Source: an uncultured Psychroserpens sp. (GTDB lineage: Bacteria > Bacteroidota > Bacteroidia > Flavobacteriales > Flavobacteriaceae). Taken from it: a DNA stretch of 64,000 nt. Location of the stretch: positions 1-64,000 of the forward strand of contig NZ_CANMRL010000006.1 of the NCBI RefSeq assembly GCF_947500255.1. The letters run 5' to 3'. This document shows, piece by piece, positions 25,795-33,660 of the stretch. Position 1 is the stretch's first letter. Every line of letters starts with the position of its first letter. The notes under the pieces were generated by a model that worked only from the letters and a program-made list of their open reading frames with translations, searched no databases and was not told where the DNA came from. A program made the position numbers and the translations under genes.

Positions 25795-26583
25795 ATGAGT
25801 TCTCTTCTCTATAAATACTTTGATTTTGATGAAAATTTCAAGAACTCTCTACAGAATGGATATTTATGGTTTTCTAATCCCAATACATTTAATGATCCAT
25901 TTGAATTTAAACTTCAGGTTGATGAAAATTTAGATGATACTGATATTTTAGAATTTTTTGAATTATACAAAAAACATGCTGTTAATCCTTCTAATGAAAT
26001 AATTAATGATTTCAATAAAGTTTTATTCATGTATAGAAAAGATTCTAAAAAGTTCATAGAGCTCTTCTTAACTCCATTTGTTAGTCATTTGAGTAATTTT
26101 GGAGTATGTTGTTTTACTAATACAAGAGACAATTTACTAATGTGGTCACATTATGCGAATAAACATACTGGGGTAGTTTTAGAATTCGAAAATAAACTAT
26201 TAGATGAATCTATTTACTATATGAATGATTCAGTAAATATGACCGCTATTGATCAAATCAACTATTCAAATGAATTTCCAACAATTAAGGTTTCATCTTC
26301 TCTTATGAATCTTTCTGAAGAAATAAGAAAAGTGCTTTTCACAAAATCCAATGACTGGAAATATGAAAAAGAAGTCCGAATTATTTCCCCTAGAAATGGA
26401 AGGCATCTATTTGACCCAAATTGTTTAAAAAGTATTTATTTGGGCTATAAGTTTTCTGATGAAAACAAAATCGAGATTAATAAGTTATTAAATAAACATT
26501 TTCCAAATCAGGATATAACGATTAAAGAAATGATGATTGATGATCGATCTTATTCTTTAAAACTAAAATCTAACAACATATAA
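25795..26583 (+). CDS. DUF2971 domain protein
   Basis: 262 aa, cytoplasmic. The opening LLYKYFDFDENFKNSLQNG followed by LWFSNPNTFNDPFEFKL, the middle CCFTNTRDNLLMWSHYANKHTG, and WKYEKEVRII are the hallmarks of DUF2971. The biochemical function of the family is not established; members occur often in defence islands and prophages. It is the last cargo gene of the tRNA-Lys island, on the same strand as the kinase. Whether it acts with the kinase and HEPN-like protein is unknown. Confidence 0.88.
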   Translation: MSSLLYKYFDFDENFKNSLQNGYLWFSNPNTFNDPFEFKLQVDENLDDTDILEFFELYKKHAVNPSNEIINDFNKVLFMYRKDSKKFIELFLTPFVSHLSNFGVCCFTNTRDNLLMWSHYANKHTGVVLEFENKLLDESIYYMNDSVNMTAIDQINYSNEFPTIKVSSSLMNLSEEIRKVLFTKSNDWKYEKEVRIISPRNGRHLFDPNCLKSIYLGYKFSDENKIEINKLLNKHFPNQDITIKEMMIDDRSYSLKLKSNNI

Positions 26584-26587
26584 GAAA

Positions 26588-26610
26588 GTGTATAATTAGT
26601 TACTAGTTCT
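26588..26610 (+). repeat. Partial cassette-junction repeat D (after DUF2971 gene)
   Basis: GTGTATAATTAGTTACTAGTTCT resembles GTGTATAGTTAATGTTAGTTCT at 25655-25676, at the same position relative to the preceding stop codon. The rest of the 26584-26886 stretch holds no gene I can support; it ends at attR. Confidence 0.4.
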
Positions 26611-26886
26611 CGCCTCCTAATCCTTATCTGAGATATCTTTAATCGATTTGATTACAAAGCATTATTACGCCCCAACGAATTAAGTCTCAACATTCTATTA
26701 CAAACTTTGCACTAAATAGTATAAAACTAGCACTTAATTATGTTTTCTATTACCTTTTTTATAGATTTGCCGCGGTTATAATTTGGCGGTTTTGAAACAG
26801 CTATTTAGCACTCAAACGCCCCAAATACGACCCAAAAATCAACATAAAAAATTGGTATTAAGCCGTTTAGCTAAAACCTTGTTCCT

Positions 26887-26899
26887 CCAGCCAAGTCAC
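26887..26899 (+). repeat. Right attachment repeat (attR)
   Basis: CCAGCCAAGTCAC, identical to the tRNA-Lys 3' end at 22874-22886. It is followed 9 nt later by a terminator hairpin, the arrangement expected of the original sequence downstream of tRNA-Lys. Confidence 0.75.
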
Positions 26900-26908
26900 A
26901 AGAAATTA

Positions 26909-26935
26909 GTTAAGCAGTCGCTTAACTTTTTTTTT
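26909..26935 (+). terminator. Probable original tRNA-Lys terminator, displaced by the island
   Basis: GTTAAGC-AGTC-GCTTAAC, a perfect 7-bp stem, is followed by nine T. No gene upstream of it on this strand needs it now, but before insertion it would have ended tRNA-Lys. Confidence 0.8.
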
Positions 26936-26951
26936 ATCTTTACTGAAGAAT

Positions 26952-27036
26952 GCGCACGTGGCGGAATTGGTAGACGCGCTGGCTTGAGGGGCCAGTGACC
27001 GCTTAGGTCGTGGAAGTTCGAATCTTCTCGTGCGCA
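26952..27036 (+). tRNA. tRNA-Leu (anticodon GAG)
   Basis: Class II tRNA of 85 nt: acceptor GCGCACG with CGTGCGC plus A, D-loop with GGAATTGGTAGACGCG, anticodon arm CTGGC-TTGAGGG-GCCAG giving GAG, a variable arm (TGACCGCTTAGGTCGT) and T-arm GGAAGTTCGAATCTTC. CCA is not encoded. A weak -7 box TATCTTTA lies at 26935-26942 overlapping the end of the displaced terminator; no clear -33 TTG is seen. It was probably adjacent to tRNA-Lys before the island inserted. Confidence 0.97.
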
Positions 27037-27134
27037 CTTTATTTCTATCTCTTTTTCTCCACTTATTAACGCCAATTGTTAATAGTTATACTATTAAAAA
27101 AACCTTAAAGTTTAGTGTTCTTCCAAAAAAAGTT

Positions 27135-27148
27135 TATTTTTGTTTAAC
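27135..27148 (+). promoter_or_regulatory. -7 box and candidate operator of the CarH-like regulator gene
   Basis: TATTTTTGTTTAAC combines a TAnnTTTG promoter box (27135-27142) with TTTTGTTTAAC (27138-27148). The same 14-nt arrangement, with one base different, lies at 28081-28094 before crtI, suggesting autoregulation. Confidence 0.5.
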
Positions 27149-27163
27149 CTTTTTAAACTAAAA

Positions 27164-28063
27164 ATGAACAACGTTAAGAGCACATTTAGTATCAAAGACC
27201 TAGAAAACCTAACTGGTATTAAGGCACATACTATTAGAATCTGGGAAAAGCGATACAATCTGCTTCAGCCTGAAAGAACTGATACAAATATTAGATATTA
27301 TAGTCTAGGCAATTTGCAAAAGCTACTTAACATTAGCTATCTCAATAACAATGATTACAAGATTTCTAAAATTGCTTCATTAGAGAACGATGAAATTACT
27401 AAATTAGTTAAGGAGGTTGCTCAAAGTGATCAAACCAATAACCACTCCATTGATACATTCAAACTGTCAATGTTGAACTTTGATCAAAAACTATTTTACG
27501 ATACCTACGAAGGTCTGCTAAAAGAAAAGACCTTTATCGAAATGTTTTATCAAGACTTTATACCCTTGCTTTCTGAAATAGGCATGTTATGGCAAACTGA
27601 TACCATAACACCTGCACATGAACATTTTTTAACGTCATTAATTAGACAAAAAATCTTAATTAATACTGAGAAACTTCAGTCCAAAAATCAAATAGATACT
27701 AATAAAGTCTTTGTATTGTATCTTCCAGATAATGAAGTTCATGAATTAGGGCTTATGATTATTAATCATGAGATCATTGCAAGAGGCCATCAAGCTATTT
27801 TCTTAGGTCAAAGTGTTCCTCTTAATAGCTTAAAGGATTTACTAAGCTATTATGACGACATTACATTTGTATCCTATTTTACAGTAAAGCCCGAAAAAGA
27901 GTATATTGATGAATATCTCAAAGATTTTTCAGATAATTTATTAATCGAAAAATCAATCAAACTTTGGATTATTGGAAGAATGCTAGAAGAATTAGACTTA
28001 AATAAGCTTCCAAAGCAAATTACACCTTTCAATACTATTGAGGAATTAGTTAAAAAATTATAA
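27164..28063 (+). CDS. MerR-family, B12-binding CarH/LitR-like light-responsive regulator
   Basis: 299 aa from the ATG at 27164; an upstream start at 27140 would overlap the promoter. Residues 6-73 are a MerR winged-helix DNA-binding domain (SIKDLENLTGIKAHTIRIWEKRY). The C-terminal part is a cobalamin-binding module: Trp143, then nine residues, then Glu153-His154, the W-x9-EH photosensory motif of CarH, and His193 in EVHELG, matching the ExHxxG lower-ligand motif. CarH tetramers with adenosylcobalamin repress carotenoid genes in the dark and fall apart in light. The gene lies 53 nt before crtI and shares an upstream motif with it, which fits this role. Confidence 0.85.
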   Translation: MNNVKSTFSIKDLENLTGIKAHTIRIWEKRYNLLQPERTDTNIRYYSLGNLQKLLNISYLNNNDYKISKIASLENDEITKLVKEVAQSDQTNNHSIDTFKLSMLNFDQKLFYDTYEGLLKEKTFIEMFYQDFIPLLSEIGMLWQTDTITPAHEHFLTSLIRQKILINTEKLQSKNQIDTNKVFVLYLPDNEVHELGLMIINHEIIARGHQAIFLGQSVPLNSLKDLLSYYDDITFVSYFTVKPEKEYIDEYLKDFSDNLLIEKSIKLWIIGRMLEELDLNKLPKQITPFNTIEELVKKL

Positions 28064-28080
28064 AATTTTATCGTTAAAGT

Positions 28081-28115
28081 TAATTTTGTTTAACTTTTGT
28101 TTAAATTTGTTGAAC
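28081..28115 (+). promoter_or_regulatory. crtI promoter box overlapped by 11-bp tandem repeats (candidate CarH operator)
   Basis: TAATTTTG (28081-28088) is a -7 box. TTTTGTTTAAC (28084-28094) and TTTTGTTTAAA (28095-28105) are perfect 11-bp-period tandem copies, followed by the weaker TTTGTTGAAC (28106-28115), ending 1 nt before the crtI ATG. Binding here would block the promoter. Thermus CarH is known to use 11-bp direct repeats. Confidence 0.55.
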
Positions 28116-28116
28116 A

Positions 28117-29583
28117 ATGAACAAACACATCTCTATTATAGGTTCTGGTTTTTCGGCTCTAGCTGCTTCGTGCTATTTAGCTCGAGATGGTTACAAGGTC
28201 ACCATATTTGAGAAAAACAAAACCATTGGTGGTCGCGCAAGACAACTCCATAGAGATGGATTTACCTTCGATATTGGTCCTACTTGGTACTGGATGCCTG
28301 ATGTTTTTGAACGCTTTTTTGCAGATTTCAATACAACACCCGAAAACTATTACACTCTAGACAAATTAAATCCTGCTTATAGTGTTTACTTCGGAAAAGA
28401 AGATTACATCACTATTGAAGATACTATAGAGAAAATTTGTGCTGCTTTTGAAAGAGAAGAAAAAGGCAGTTCAAAAAAACTCATGAAGTTTATTGATAAT
28501 GCACAAAACAACTATGAGGTTGCTATAAAAGATTTAGTCTATAGACCTGGTGTATCACCATTTGAATTAGTCACTCCAGTGACTATGAAAAAAATCGGAC
28601 AGTTTTTTAGCACAATCAAAAAGGATGTTAGAAAAGAATTTAAGAATGATAGACTAGCAATGATTCTTGAGTTTCCGGTTCTGTTTTTGGGAGCCAAACC
28701 AGATAATACACCTTCGTTTTATAGCTTTATGAACTATGCCGATTTTGGTATAGGAACATTTCATCCTAAAGGTGGTATGTATAAGGTCATTCTAGCTATG
28801 GAAACACTAGCCAAAAGCCTTGGTGTTACTATAAAAACTGAAAATTCAATTGATAAAATTGTCGTAGATAATGGTAAAGCAACTGCAATAGTATCTAATG
28901 GAACTAATTATACTAGCGATATCATTTTAAGTGGTGCAGACTATCATCATACTGAAACGCTTTTAGATTCAAAATATGTTCAATACTCTGAAACTTTTTG
29001 GAAGAAAAAAACCTTTGCGCCTTCTTCCCTATTATTTTATGTTGGATTTGATAAAAAACTAAAAAACGTAAATCATCATACATTATTTTTTGATGTCGAC
29101 TTTGATGTTCATGCAAAAGCAATTTACGATGCACCGAAATGGCCAGAAAACCCATTGTTTTATGCGAGTTTTCCTTCAATAACCGATGATAATGCAGCTC
29201 CTGAAGGGAAAGAAGCAGGAATTTTCTTAGTGCCTTTAGCTCCTGGCTTAGAAGATACAGACGAGTTAAGGGAAGCTTATTTCAAAAAAATAATTACACG
29301 TTTTGAAGATTTGACTTCTCAAAGCGTCGAAAAAAATATTATATTTAAAGAGTCCTATTGTGTCAACGATTTTATAAAAGACTATAATTCGTACAAAGGA
29401 AATGCCTACGGAATGGCAAATACGCTTTTACAGACTGCATTTTTAAGACCCAAATTGAAAAGTAAAAAGGTAAACAACCTATATTTCACAGGACAATTAA
29501 CGGTTCCCGGACCAGGAGTTCCGCCTTCGCTAATTTCAGGTAAATTAGTCGCAGAACTCATTAAAAAACACCACAGTAACTAA
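28117..29583 (+). CDS. crtI: Phytoene desaturase (phytoene to lycopene)
   Basis: 488-aa FAD flavoprotein that introduces four double bonds into phytoene to give lycopene. The N-terminal dinucleotide-binding fold is IGSGFSALAASCYLARDGYKVTIFEKN (Rossmann GxGxxxL variant), followed by GGRARQLHRDGFTFDIGPTWY. The C-terminal CrtI signature, NLYFTGQLTVPGPGVPPSLISG, is intact. Length is typical (about 490). First enzyme gene of the cluster; its stop is 2 nt before the crtB start, so the two are co-translated. Control is probably by the CarH-like protein encoded just upstream. Confidence 0.95.
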   Translation: MNKHISIIGSGFSALAASCYLARDGYKVTIFEKNKTIGGRARQLHRDGFTFDIGPTWYWMPDVFERFFADFNTTPENYYTLDKLNPAYSVYFGKEDYITIEDTIEKICAAFEREEKGSSKKLMKFIDNAQNNYEVAIKDLVYRPGVSPFELVTPVTMKKIGQFFSTIKKDVRKEFKNDRLAMILEFPVLFLGAKPDNTPSFYSFMNYADFGIGTFHPKGGMYKVILAMETLAKSLGVTIKTENSIDKIVVDNGKATAIVSNGTNYTSDIILSGADYHHTETLLDSKYVQYSETFWKKKTFAPSSLLFYVGFDKKLKNVNHHTLFFDVDFDVHAKAIYDAPKWPENPLFYASFPSITDDNAAPEGKEAGIFLVPLAPGLEDTDELREAYFKKIITRFEDLTSQSVEKNIIFKESYCVNDFIKDYNSYKGNAYGMANTLLQTAFLRPKLKSKKVNNLYFTGQLTVPGPGVPPSLISGKLVAELIKKHHSN

Positions 29584-29585
29584 TT

Positions 29586-30425
29586 ATGAAAGCTATTTTT
29601 GATACCGTTTCAAACCAATGTAGTAAAACTGTTACCAAATCGTACAGTACTTCATTTTCTTTAGCAACAAAAATGTTATCTAACTCTATTCGTCAAGATA
29701 TTTACAATATTTACGGGTTTGTAAGATTTGCCGATGAAATTGTAGATACCTTTCATGATTACGATAAAGAATTATTGTTTGAGAATTTTTCAAAAGATCT
29801 AGAATTAGCACTTAAGCATAAAATAAGTCTTAACCCAATTCTAAATTCTTTTCAAGAGACATATCATAAATATGATATTGATAAAAGTCTAGTAGATGCT
29901 TTCATGAAAAGTATGCGTTTAGACTTGCACAAACAAAACTACCTCACCGATGCTGAGTATAAAGAATACATTTACGGCTCTGCAGATGTTGTTGGCTTGA
30001 TGTGTTTAAAAGTTTTTGTAAAAGGGGATCAAAAAAAATATGATACCTTAAAAGATTCGGCTATGAGTTTAGGATCTGCATTCCAAAAAGTAAACTTCTT
30101 AAGAGATTTGAAAGCCGATTTTGAAGACTTAAGTAGAACCTATTTTCCAAACACAGATCTCAATCATTTAGATGAAGCCTCAAAACAGGCTATTATTGAT
30201 GATATTCAAAGTGATTTTGCAAAAGGCTTACAAGGCATTAAAAAATTACCTATTGAAGCAAAATTTGGAGTTTTTATGGCGTATCGCTATTATAGTCAAC
30301 TACTCAAAAAATTAAAAAAGACACCAGCGCTAGAAATTAAATCTACACGTATAAGAGTGCCCAATTATAAAAAGTTCGAGCTGCTTACGAGAAGCTATGT
30401 CAAATATCAACTAAATTTAATGTAA
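29586..30425 (+). CDS. crtB: Phytoene synthase
   Basis: 279-aa squalene/phytoene synthase family enzyme that joins two geranylgeranyl diphosphates to give phytoene. Both Asp-rich metal/diphosphate motifs are visible: DEIVD in YGFVRFADEIVDTFHD and DLKADFED in FLRDLKADFEDLSRTYFP. The KSYSTSFSLAT start of the fold lies at about residues 18-28. It is placed between crtI and crtZ with gaps of 2 and 4 nt. The GGPP synthase gene crtE is not in the window. Confidence 0.95.
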   Translation: MKAIFDTVSNQCSKTVTKSYSTSFSLATKMLSNSIRQDIYNIYGFVRFADEIVDTFHDYDKELLFENFSKDLELALKHKISLNPILNSFQETYHKYDIDKSLVDAFMKSMRLDLHKQNYLTDAEYKEYIYGSADVVGLMCLKVFVKGDQKKYDTLKDSAMSLGSAFQKVNFLRDLKADFEDLSRTYFPNTDLNHLDEASKQAIIDDIQSDFAKGLQGIKKLPIEAKFGVFMAYRYYSQLLKKLKKTPALEIKSTRIRVPNYKKFELLTRSYVKYQLNLM

Positions 30426-30429
30426 TTGT

Positions 30430-30879
30430 ATGCAAACAGTATATTGGATTCTTATTTTTTTAGGTGTGTTTTGCACTATGGAATTTATGGCCTGGTTCAC
30501 GCACAAATACGTCATGCACGGCTTTTTATGGAGTTTACACAAAGATCACCATCATAAAGATCATAAAAGCTGGTTTGAACGTAATGATGCCTTCTTTATA
30601 TTTTATGCTGTGGTAAGTATGACATGTTTTTACCTTTGGAGCTATGAAGGTGTTTGGTATTGTTTACCAATAGGTTTAGGAATTATGGCTTATGGAGCAA
30701 CCTACTTTTTAGTACATGATATTTTCATTCATCAACGTTTTAAACTATTTAGAAATGCCAATAACTGGTATGCTAGAGGCGTTAGACGAGCGCATAAAAT
30801 TCATCATAAACATCTCGGAAAAAGTGATGGCGAATGCTTCGGAATGTTGTTTGTTCCTTTCAAATACTTTAAGAAATAG
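30430..30879 (+). CDS. crtZ: Beta-carotene 3-hydroxylase
   Basis: 149-aa integral membrane di-iron hydroxylase that adds 3-hydroxyl groups to beta-carotene, giving zeaxanthin through cryptoxanthin. The histidine clusters of the fatty-acid-hydroxylase superfamily are present: HKYVMH, HKDHHHKDH, HDIFIH and HKIHHKH. Four hydrophobic segments surround them. The size fits short bacterial CrtZ. It follows crtB by 4 nt and precedes crtY by 15 nt. Confidence 0.95.
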   Translation: MQTVYWILIFLGVFCTMEFMAWFTHKYVMHGFLWSLHKDHHHKDHKSWFERNDAFFIFYAVVSMTCFYLWSYEGVWYCLPIGLGIMAYGATYFLVHDIFIHQRFKLFRNANNWYARGVRRAHKIHHKHLGKSDGECFGMLFVPFKYFKK

Positions 30880-30894
30880 CACACCATATCGTTT

Positions 30895-32040
30895 ATGACA
30901 GATAATTCCCATTTCGATTATATCATTATAGGAAATGGTTTAGCTGGTTTCCAACTGGCTTTAAAAATGGTTTCTGATACTTATTTTAAAGATAAGCAAG
31001 TTGCTCTTATAGATCCTTCAAAAAAAGACACAAACGATAAAACATGGAGTTTTTGGGAAACAGCACCATCACAATGGGATGATCTTGTACATAAATCATG
31101 GTCTAAAGCGTCTGTAGTCACTTCAAAAACAAATGTTGAACTCAATCTCAATCCATATGCCTACAAAAGCATTCGCGCAATCGATTTCTACACGCAAGCC
31201 AAGACAATACTAAAACAGCAGCAAAACATCCATTTTATACAAGATACAGTAACTTCTGTTGTAGAAGAAGATAATGTGATAGTATCTACAAATCTAAATG
31301 TCTATTCTGCATCGCATGTGTTTGACAGTAGAATCCCAAAGGATTTTTATGAGAGATCAAAACAGTGCATTTCACTCATTCAACATTTTAAAGGTTGGGT
31401 GATTAAAACTGAAACAGAAGTATTTGATGATGAAAAGGTTACGATGATGGATTATCGTTTAAAGGATGGTAAACAAACGACATTTACCTATGTGTTGCCG
31501 TTTTCAAAAACAGAAGCCCTTGTAGAGTTTACATATTTTACTGAAAATGTCGTAGCTGAAACCACTTATGATCATTATATTAAAAACTACATTAAAGAGT
31601 ATCTCAATATTGATCACTATAACCTATTAGAAACTGAAATGGGTCAAATTCCAATGACCAATTTCGCTTTTGAAACATACAACACTAGCAAAGTAACAAA
31701 AATAGGAACTGGTGGTGGATGGGTTAAAGGATCAACAGGGTATTCTTTTAAGCATACTGAAAAAAAAGTAGCTCAAATTATCAGTAATTTAAAAGATAAC
31801 AAGCTACCTTCAAAAGGTCTTTTCAAAAAGAAATATAAGTTTTACGATAAGGTATTTTTAAAAGTTTTAAAGGACGAAAATCAAAAAGGTGAATGGTTGT
31901 TCAAACAATTTTACTCTAAAAACTCTGTACAAACCATGTTTCGATTTTTAGATGAAGAATCTACTTTTTTAGAAGAAATAAGTATTATGACCTCTCTCTT
32001 TTCTTGGTCATTTATCAAAGCTTTTTTTAAAACACTTTGA
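30895..32040 (+). CDS. crtY: Lycopene beta-cyclase
   Basis: 381-aa flavoprotein that closes both ends of lycopene to beta-ionone rings. The FAD-binding start IIGNGLAGFQLALKM is followed by the cyclase segments KTWSFWE and, later, IGTGGGWVKGSTGYSFKHTEK. With crtI, crtB and crtZ it completes the route from GGPP to zeaxanthin. It is the last gene of the cluster; its 3' end overlaps the convergent TlpA-like gene by 14 nt, with no terminator visible between them. Confidence 0.94.
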   Translation: MTDNSHFDYIIIGNGLAGFQLALKMVSDTYFKDKQVALIDPSKKDTNDKTWSFWETAPSQWDDLVHKSWSKASVVTSKTNVELNLNPYAYKSIRAIDFYTQAKTILKQQQNIHFIQDTVTSVVEEDNVIVSTNLNVYSASHVFDSRIPKDFYERSKQCISLIQHFKGWVIKTETEVFDDEKVTMMDYRLKDGKQTTFTYVLPFSKTEALVEFTYFTENVVAETTYDHYIKNYIKEYLNIDHYNLLETEMGQIPMTNFAFETYNTSKVTKIGTGGGWVKGSTGYSFKHTEKKVAQIISNLKDNKLPSKGLFKKKYKFYDKVFLKVLKDENQKGEWLFKQFYSKNSVQTMFRFLDEESTFLEEISIMTSLFSWSFIKAFFKTL

Positions 32041-32605
32041 GTTGTTCATCAATAGTATTGATGACACGTTCACTATTCCAGTCTGCAGCACCAGATTTGT
32101 CAATAACGATTTCTCCTTTCCTATTGATGATAAATGTTCTAGGAATTGAACTCACATTAAAATCTTTTGGATACTTAGTTAGCGATTGATACACCTCAAA
32201 ACTATAATTATTGTGAATAGTAAACTCATAGAGCTTTTCTTTATCTTCATTAGATACAAACAGAAATACGACATCATCATTTGATTTGTAATGTTGATAT
32301 AATTTTTCGAGACTCGGCATTTCGGCAATACAAGGCGGACACCAAGTTGCCCAAAAATTTATCACAATGACTTTTCCTTCAGCTGATTTAAAATCATAAG
32401 TATTGTTAGACATGTTTTTTAATGTCCAATCGTAACTAGATAGCACTTTCCTTTCAGAACTTTTGATTACAGAAGGCTTTACAAAAAGTGCGATACCTTT
32501 ATTAATGAATACTTGTATAGGTTGTCGGGTTTGCGGAATCAACAACAACGCAATAATCACAATAAAAATAAGATTGTATAGTTTTGATTTTTTTGATCTA
32601 GCCAT
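32027..32605 (-). CDS. TlpA-like thioredoxin-family protein
   Basis: 192 aa with an N-terminal membrane anchor (about residues 9-30, LYNLIFIVIIALLLIPQ) and a periplasmic thioredoxin fold (about 55-192). The redox motif is WCPPC in VINFWATWCPPCIAEMP, with a cis-proline segment VSSIPRTFIIN. TlpA/ResA relatives reduce disulfides, for instance in cytochrome c maturation or metal-site assembly; the partner cannot be told here. Convergent with crtY, overlapping by 14 nt. Confidence 0.9.
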   Translation of the reverse strand: MARSKKSKLYNLIFIVIIALLLIPQTRQPIQVFINKGIALFVKPSVIKSSERKVLSSYDWTLKNMSNNTYDFKSAEGKVIVINFWATWCPPCIAEMPSLEKLYQHYKSNDDVVFLFVSNEDKEKLYEFTIHNNYSFEVYQSLTKYPKDFNVSSIPRTFIINRKGEIVIDKSGAADWNSERVINTIDEQLKVF

Positions 32606-32697
32606 AATAATGATAAAAGAAACGCACTACCATAGTCGGCAATGCGCTTCAAATCTAACAACAAAACTTTAAATTTTGTCTAGTACTAATCCCTGAA

Positions 32698-33567
32698 TTA
32701 GTTTCTTGTTACTGAACCTGTAGGTAAAGAAGACAAGTTTTGTCCAAAACTGTGAGTAGCAGGAGCAGTTTCATTTCCAGCTGTACCAACTAAAGGCTTG
32801 ATAGCAAATGGTGCTGGAGAATCATCTGGAACTGGCTCTACAGAAATGACTACAGTACGTCCTCTAATATCTAAAGGAAATGTTTCGCCTGCAGGTGCAT
32901 TCATAAAGAAATCTTCTCCTGGTACAGGGGGTCCAGATTGAGCTGTTCCACTAAAAGGAGCTGAATCATCAGCAGCATCAAATTCTGTAAAAGTTCCAGT
33001 AGACAAAGGCCCTGAATCTCCTACAACCCAACCTTCATATGCCCAACCAGCTGGTAAAACTGGTAAGTTAAAGTTTGGTGTTGGTGGCATACCTGGTGTT
33101 CCAAACCATACACCGTACTCATCATTCATATTATTTGTTCCTGTTTCATCTGTTGGAGTTCTTAAAAAGAACATCCCTGATGCCGAACTAAAATCTCCAA
33201 TTAGACCAGTATTAACTGTTGCCGAATTCCCTGTAAACTCACCACGTAGTACTTTTGTATCAGCTGGCGCTGGATCTGGATCTACAGCAGGCTCTATAGA
33301 AAGCACAAATGCTGTTGCGCTATTTAATTGCGCTGTATTTACTGAAAATGTCTGCGGAAAAGTAATACTTGTAAATGTTCCAGTAGAAACTGGAGCGCCA
33401 TCTACAATAATCCATCCTTCGTAAACAAAATCACTTCCTAGGGATTCTAGTCCACTAAGATTAAGAGTTAAATCTGAATTTGTAGGACCATTATTATCAT
33501 CGTCACTACTGCATGAAGTGGCTACAAAAGATAAGGCCAAAACTGCAAAAAACATTTTTTTAATCAT
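32698..33567 (-). CDS. Lipoprotein with two anti-sigma-K-like repeat units
   Basis: 289 aa. The signal ends in the lipobox FVATSC, so it is a lipoprotein (SSDDDNN linker). Two similar halves follow: the first has FVYEGWIIVDGAPVSTGTF and later FVLSIEPAVDPDPAPAD, the second has WAYEGWVVGDSGPLSTGTF and VISVEPVPDDSPAPFA. Each resembles the C-terminal extracytoplasmic domain of anti-sigma-K (RskA) proteins. There is no cytoplasmic anti-sigma helix and no sigma factor gene beside it, so the domain is used outside the sigma context. Function unknown. Confidence 0.75.
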   Translation of the reverse strand: MIKKMFFAVLALSFVATSCSSDDDNNGPTNSDLTLNLSGLESLGSDFVYEGWIIVDGAPVSTGTFTSITFPQTFSVNTAQLNSATAFVLSIEPAVDPDPAPADTKVLRGEFTGNSATVNTGLIGDFSSASGMFFLRTPTDETGTNNMNDEYGVWFGTPGMPPTPNFNLPVLPAGWAYEGWVVGDSGPLSTGTFTEFDAADDSAPFSGTAQSGPPVPGEDFFMNAPAGETFPLDIRGRTVVISVEPVPDDSPAPFAIKPLVGTAGNETAPATHSFGQNLSSLPTGSVTRN

Positions 33568-33660
33568 TGCTTATAATTTTAAAATTTATACTTCAAAATT
33601 ATAACTAGTGATTCTCATAAAATGTTAGCTAGCTAACACAAGTGAAAAAAATTTAAATAA

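Larger units (their letters stand above)
22886..26899. mobile_element. Genomic island integrated at tRNA-Lys
   Basis: A 4.0-kb segment is bounded by a 13-bp direct repeat of the tRNA-Lys 3' end. Both repeat copies are followed by a Rho-independent terminator, as expected if the element brought one and displaced the other. The cargo is a small putative membrane peptide, a HEPN-like protein, a Ser/Thr kinase and a DUF2971 protein; these are unlike the flanking housekeeping genes. No integrase or relaxase is encoded inside, so the element is either a remnant or depends on a recombinase elsewhere. The first 440 nt hold the terminator, AT-rich DNA and the small ORF. Confidence 0.75.

Noticed and set aside
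26783-26998. 71-codon open frame overlapping attR, the displaced terminator and tRNA-Leu
   Set aside because: It reads through a terminator and into a tRNA gene; its composition resembles no protein, so it is a chance frame.
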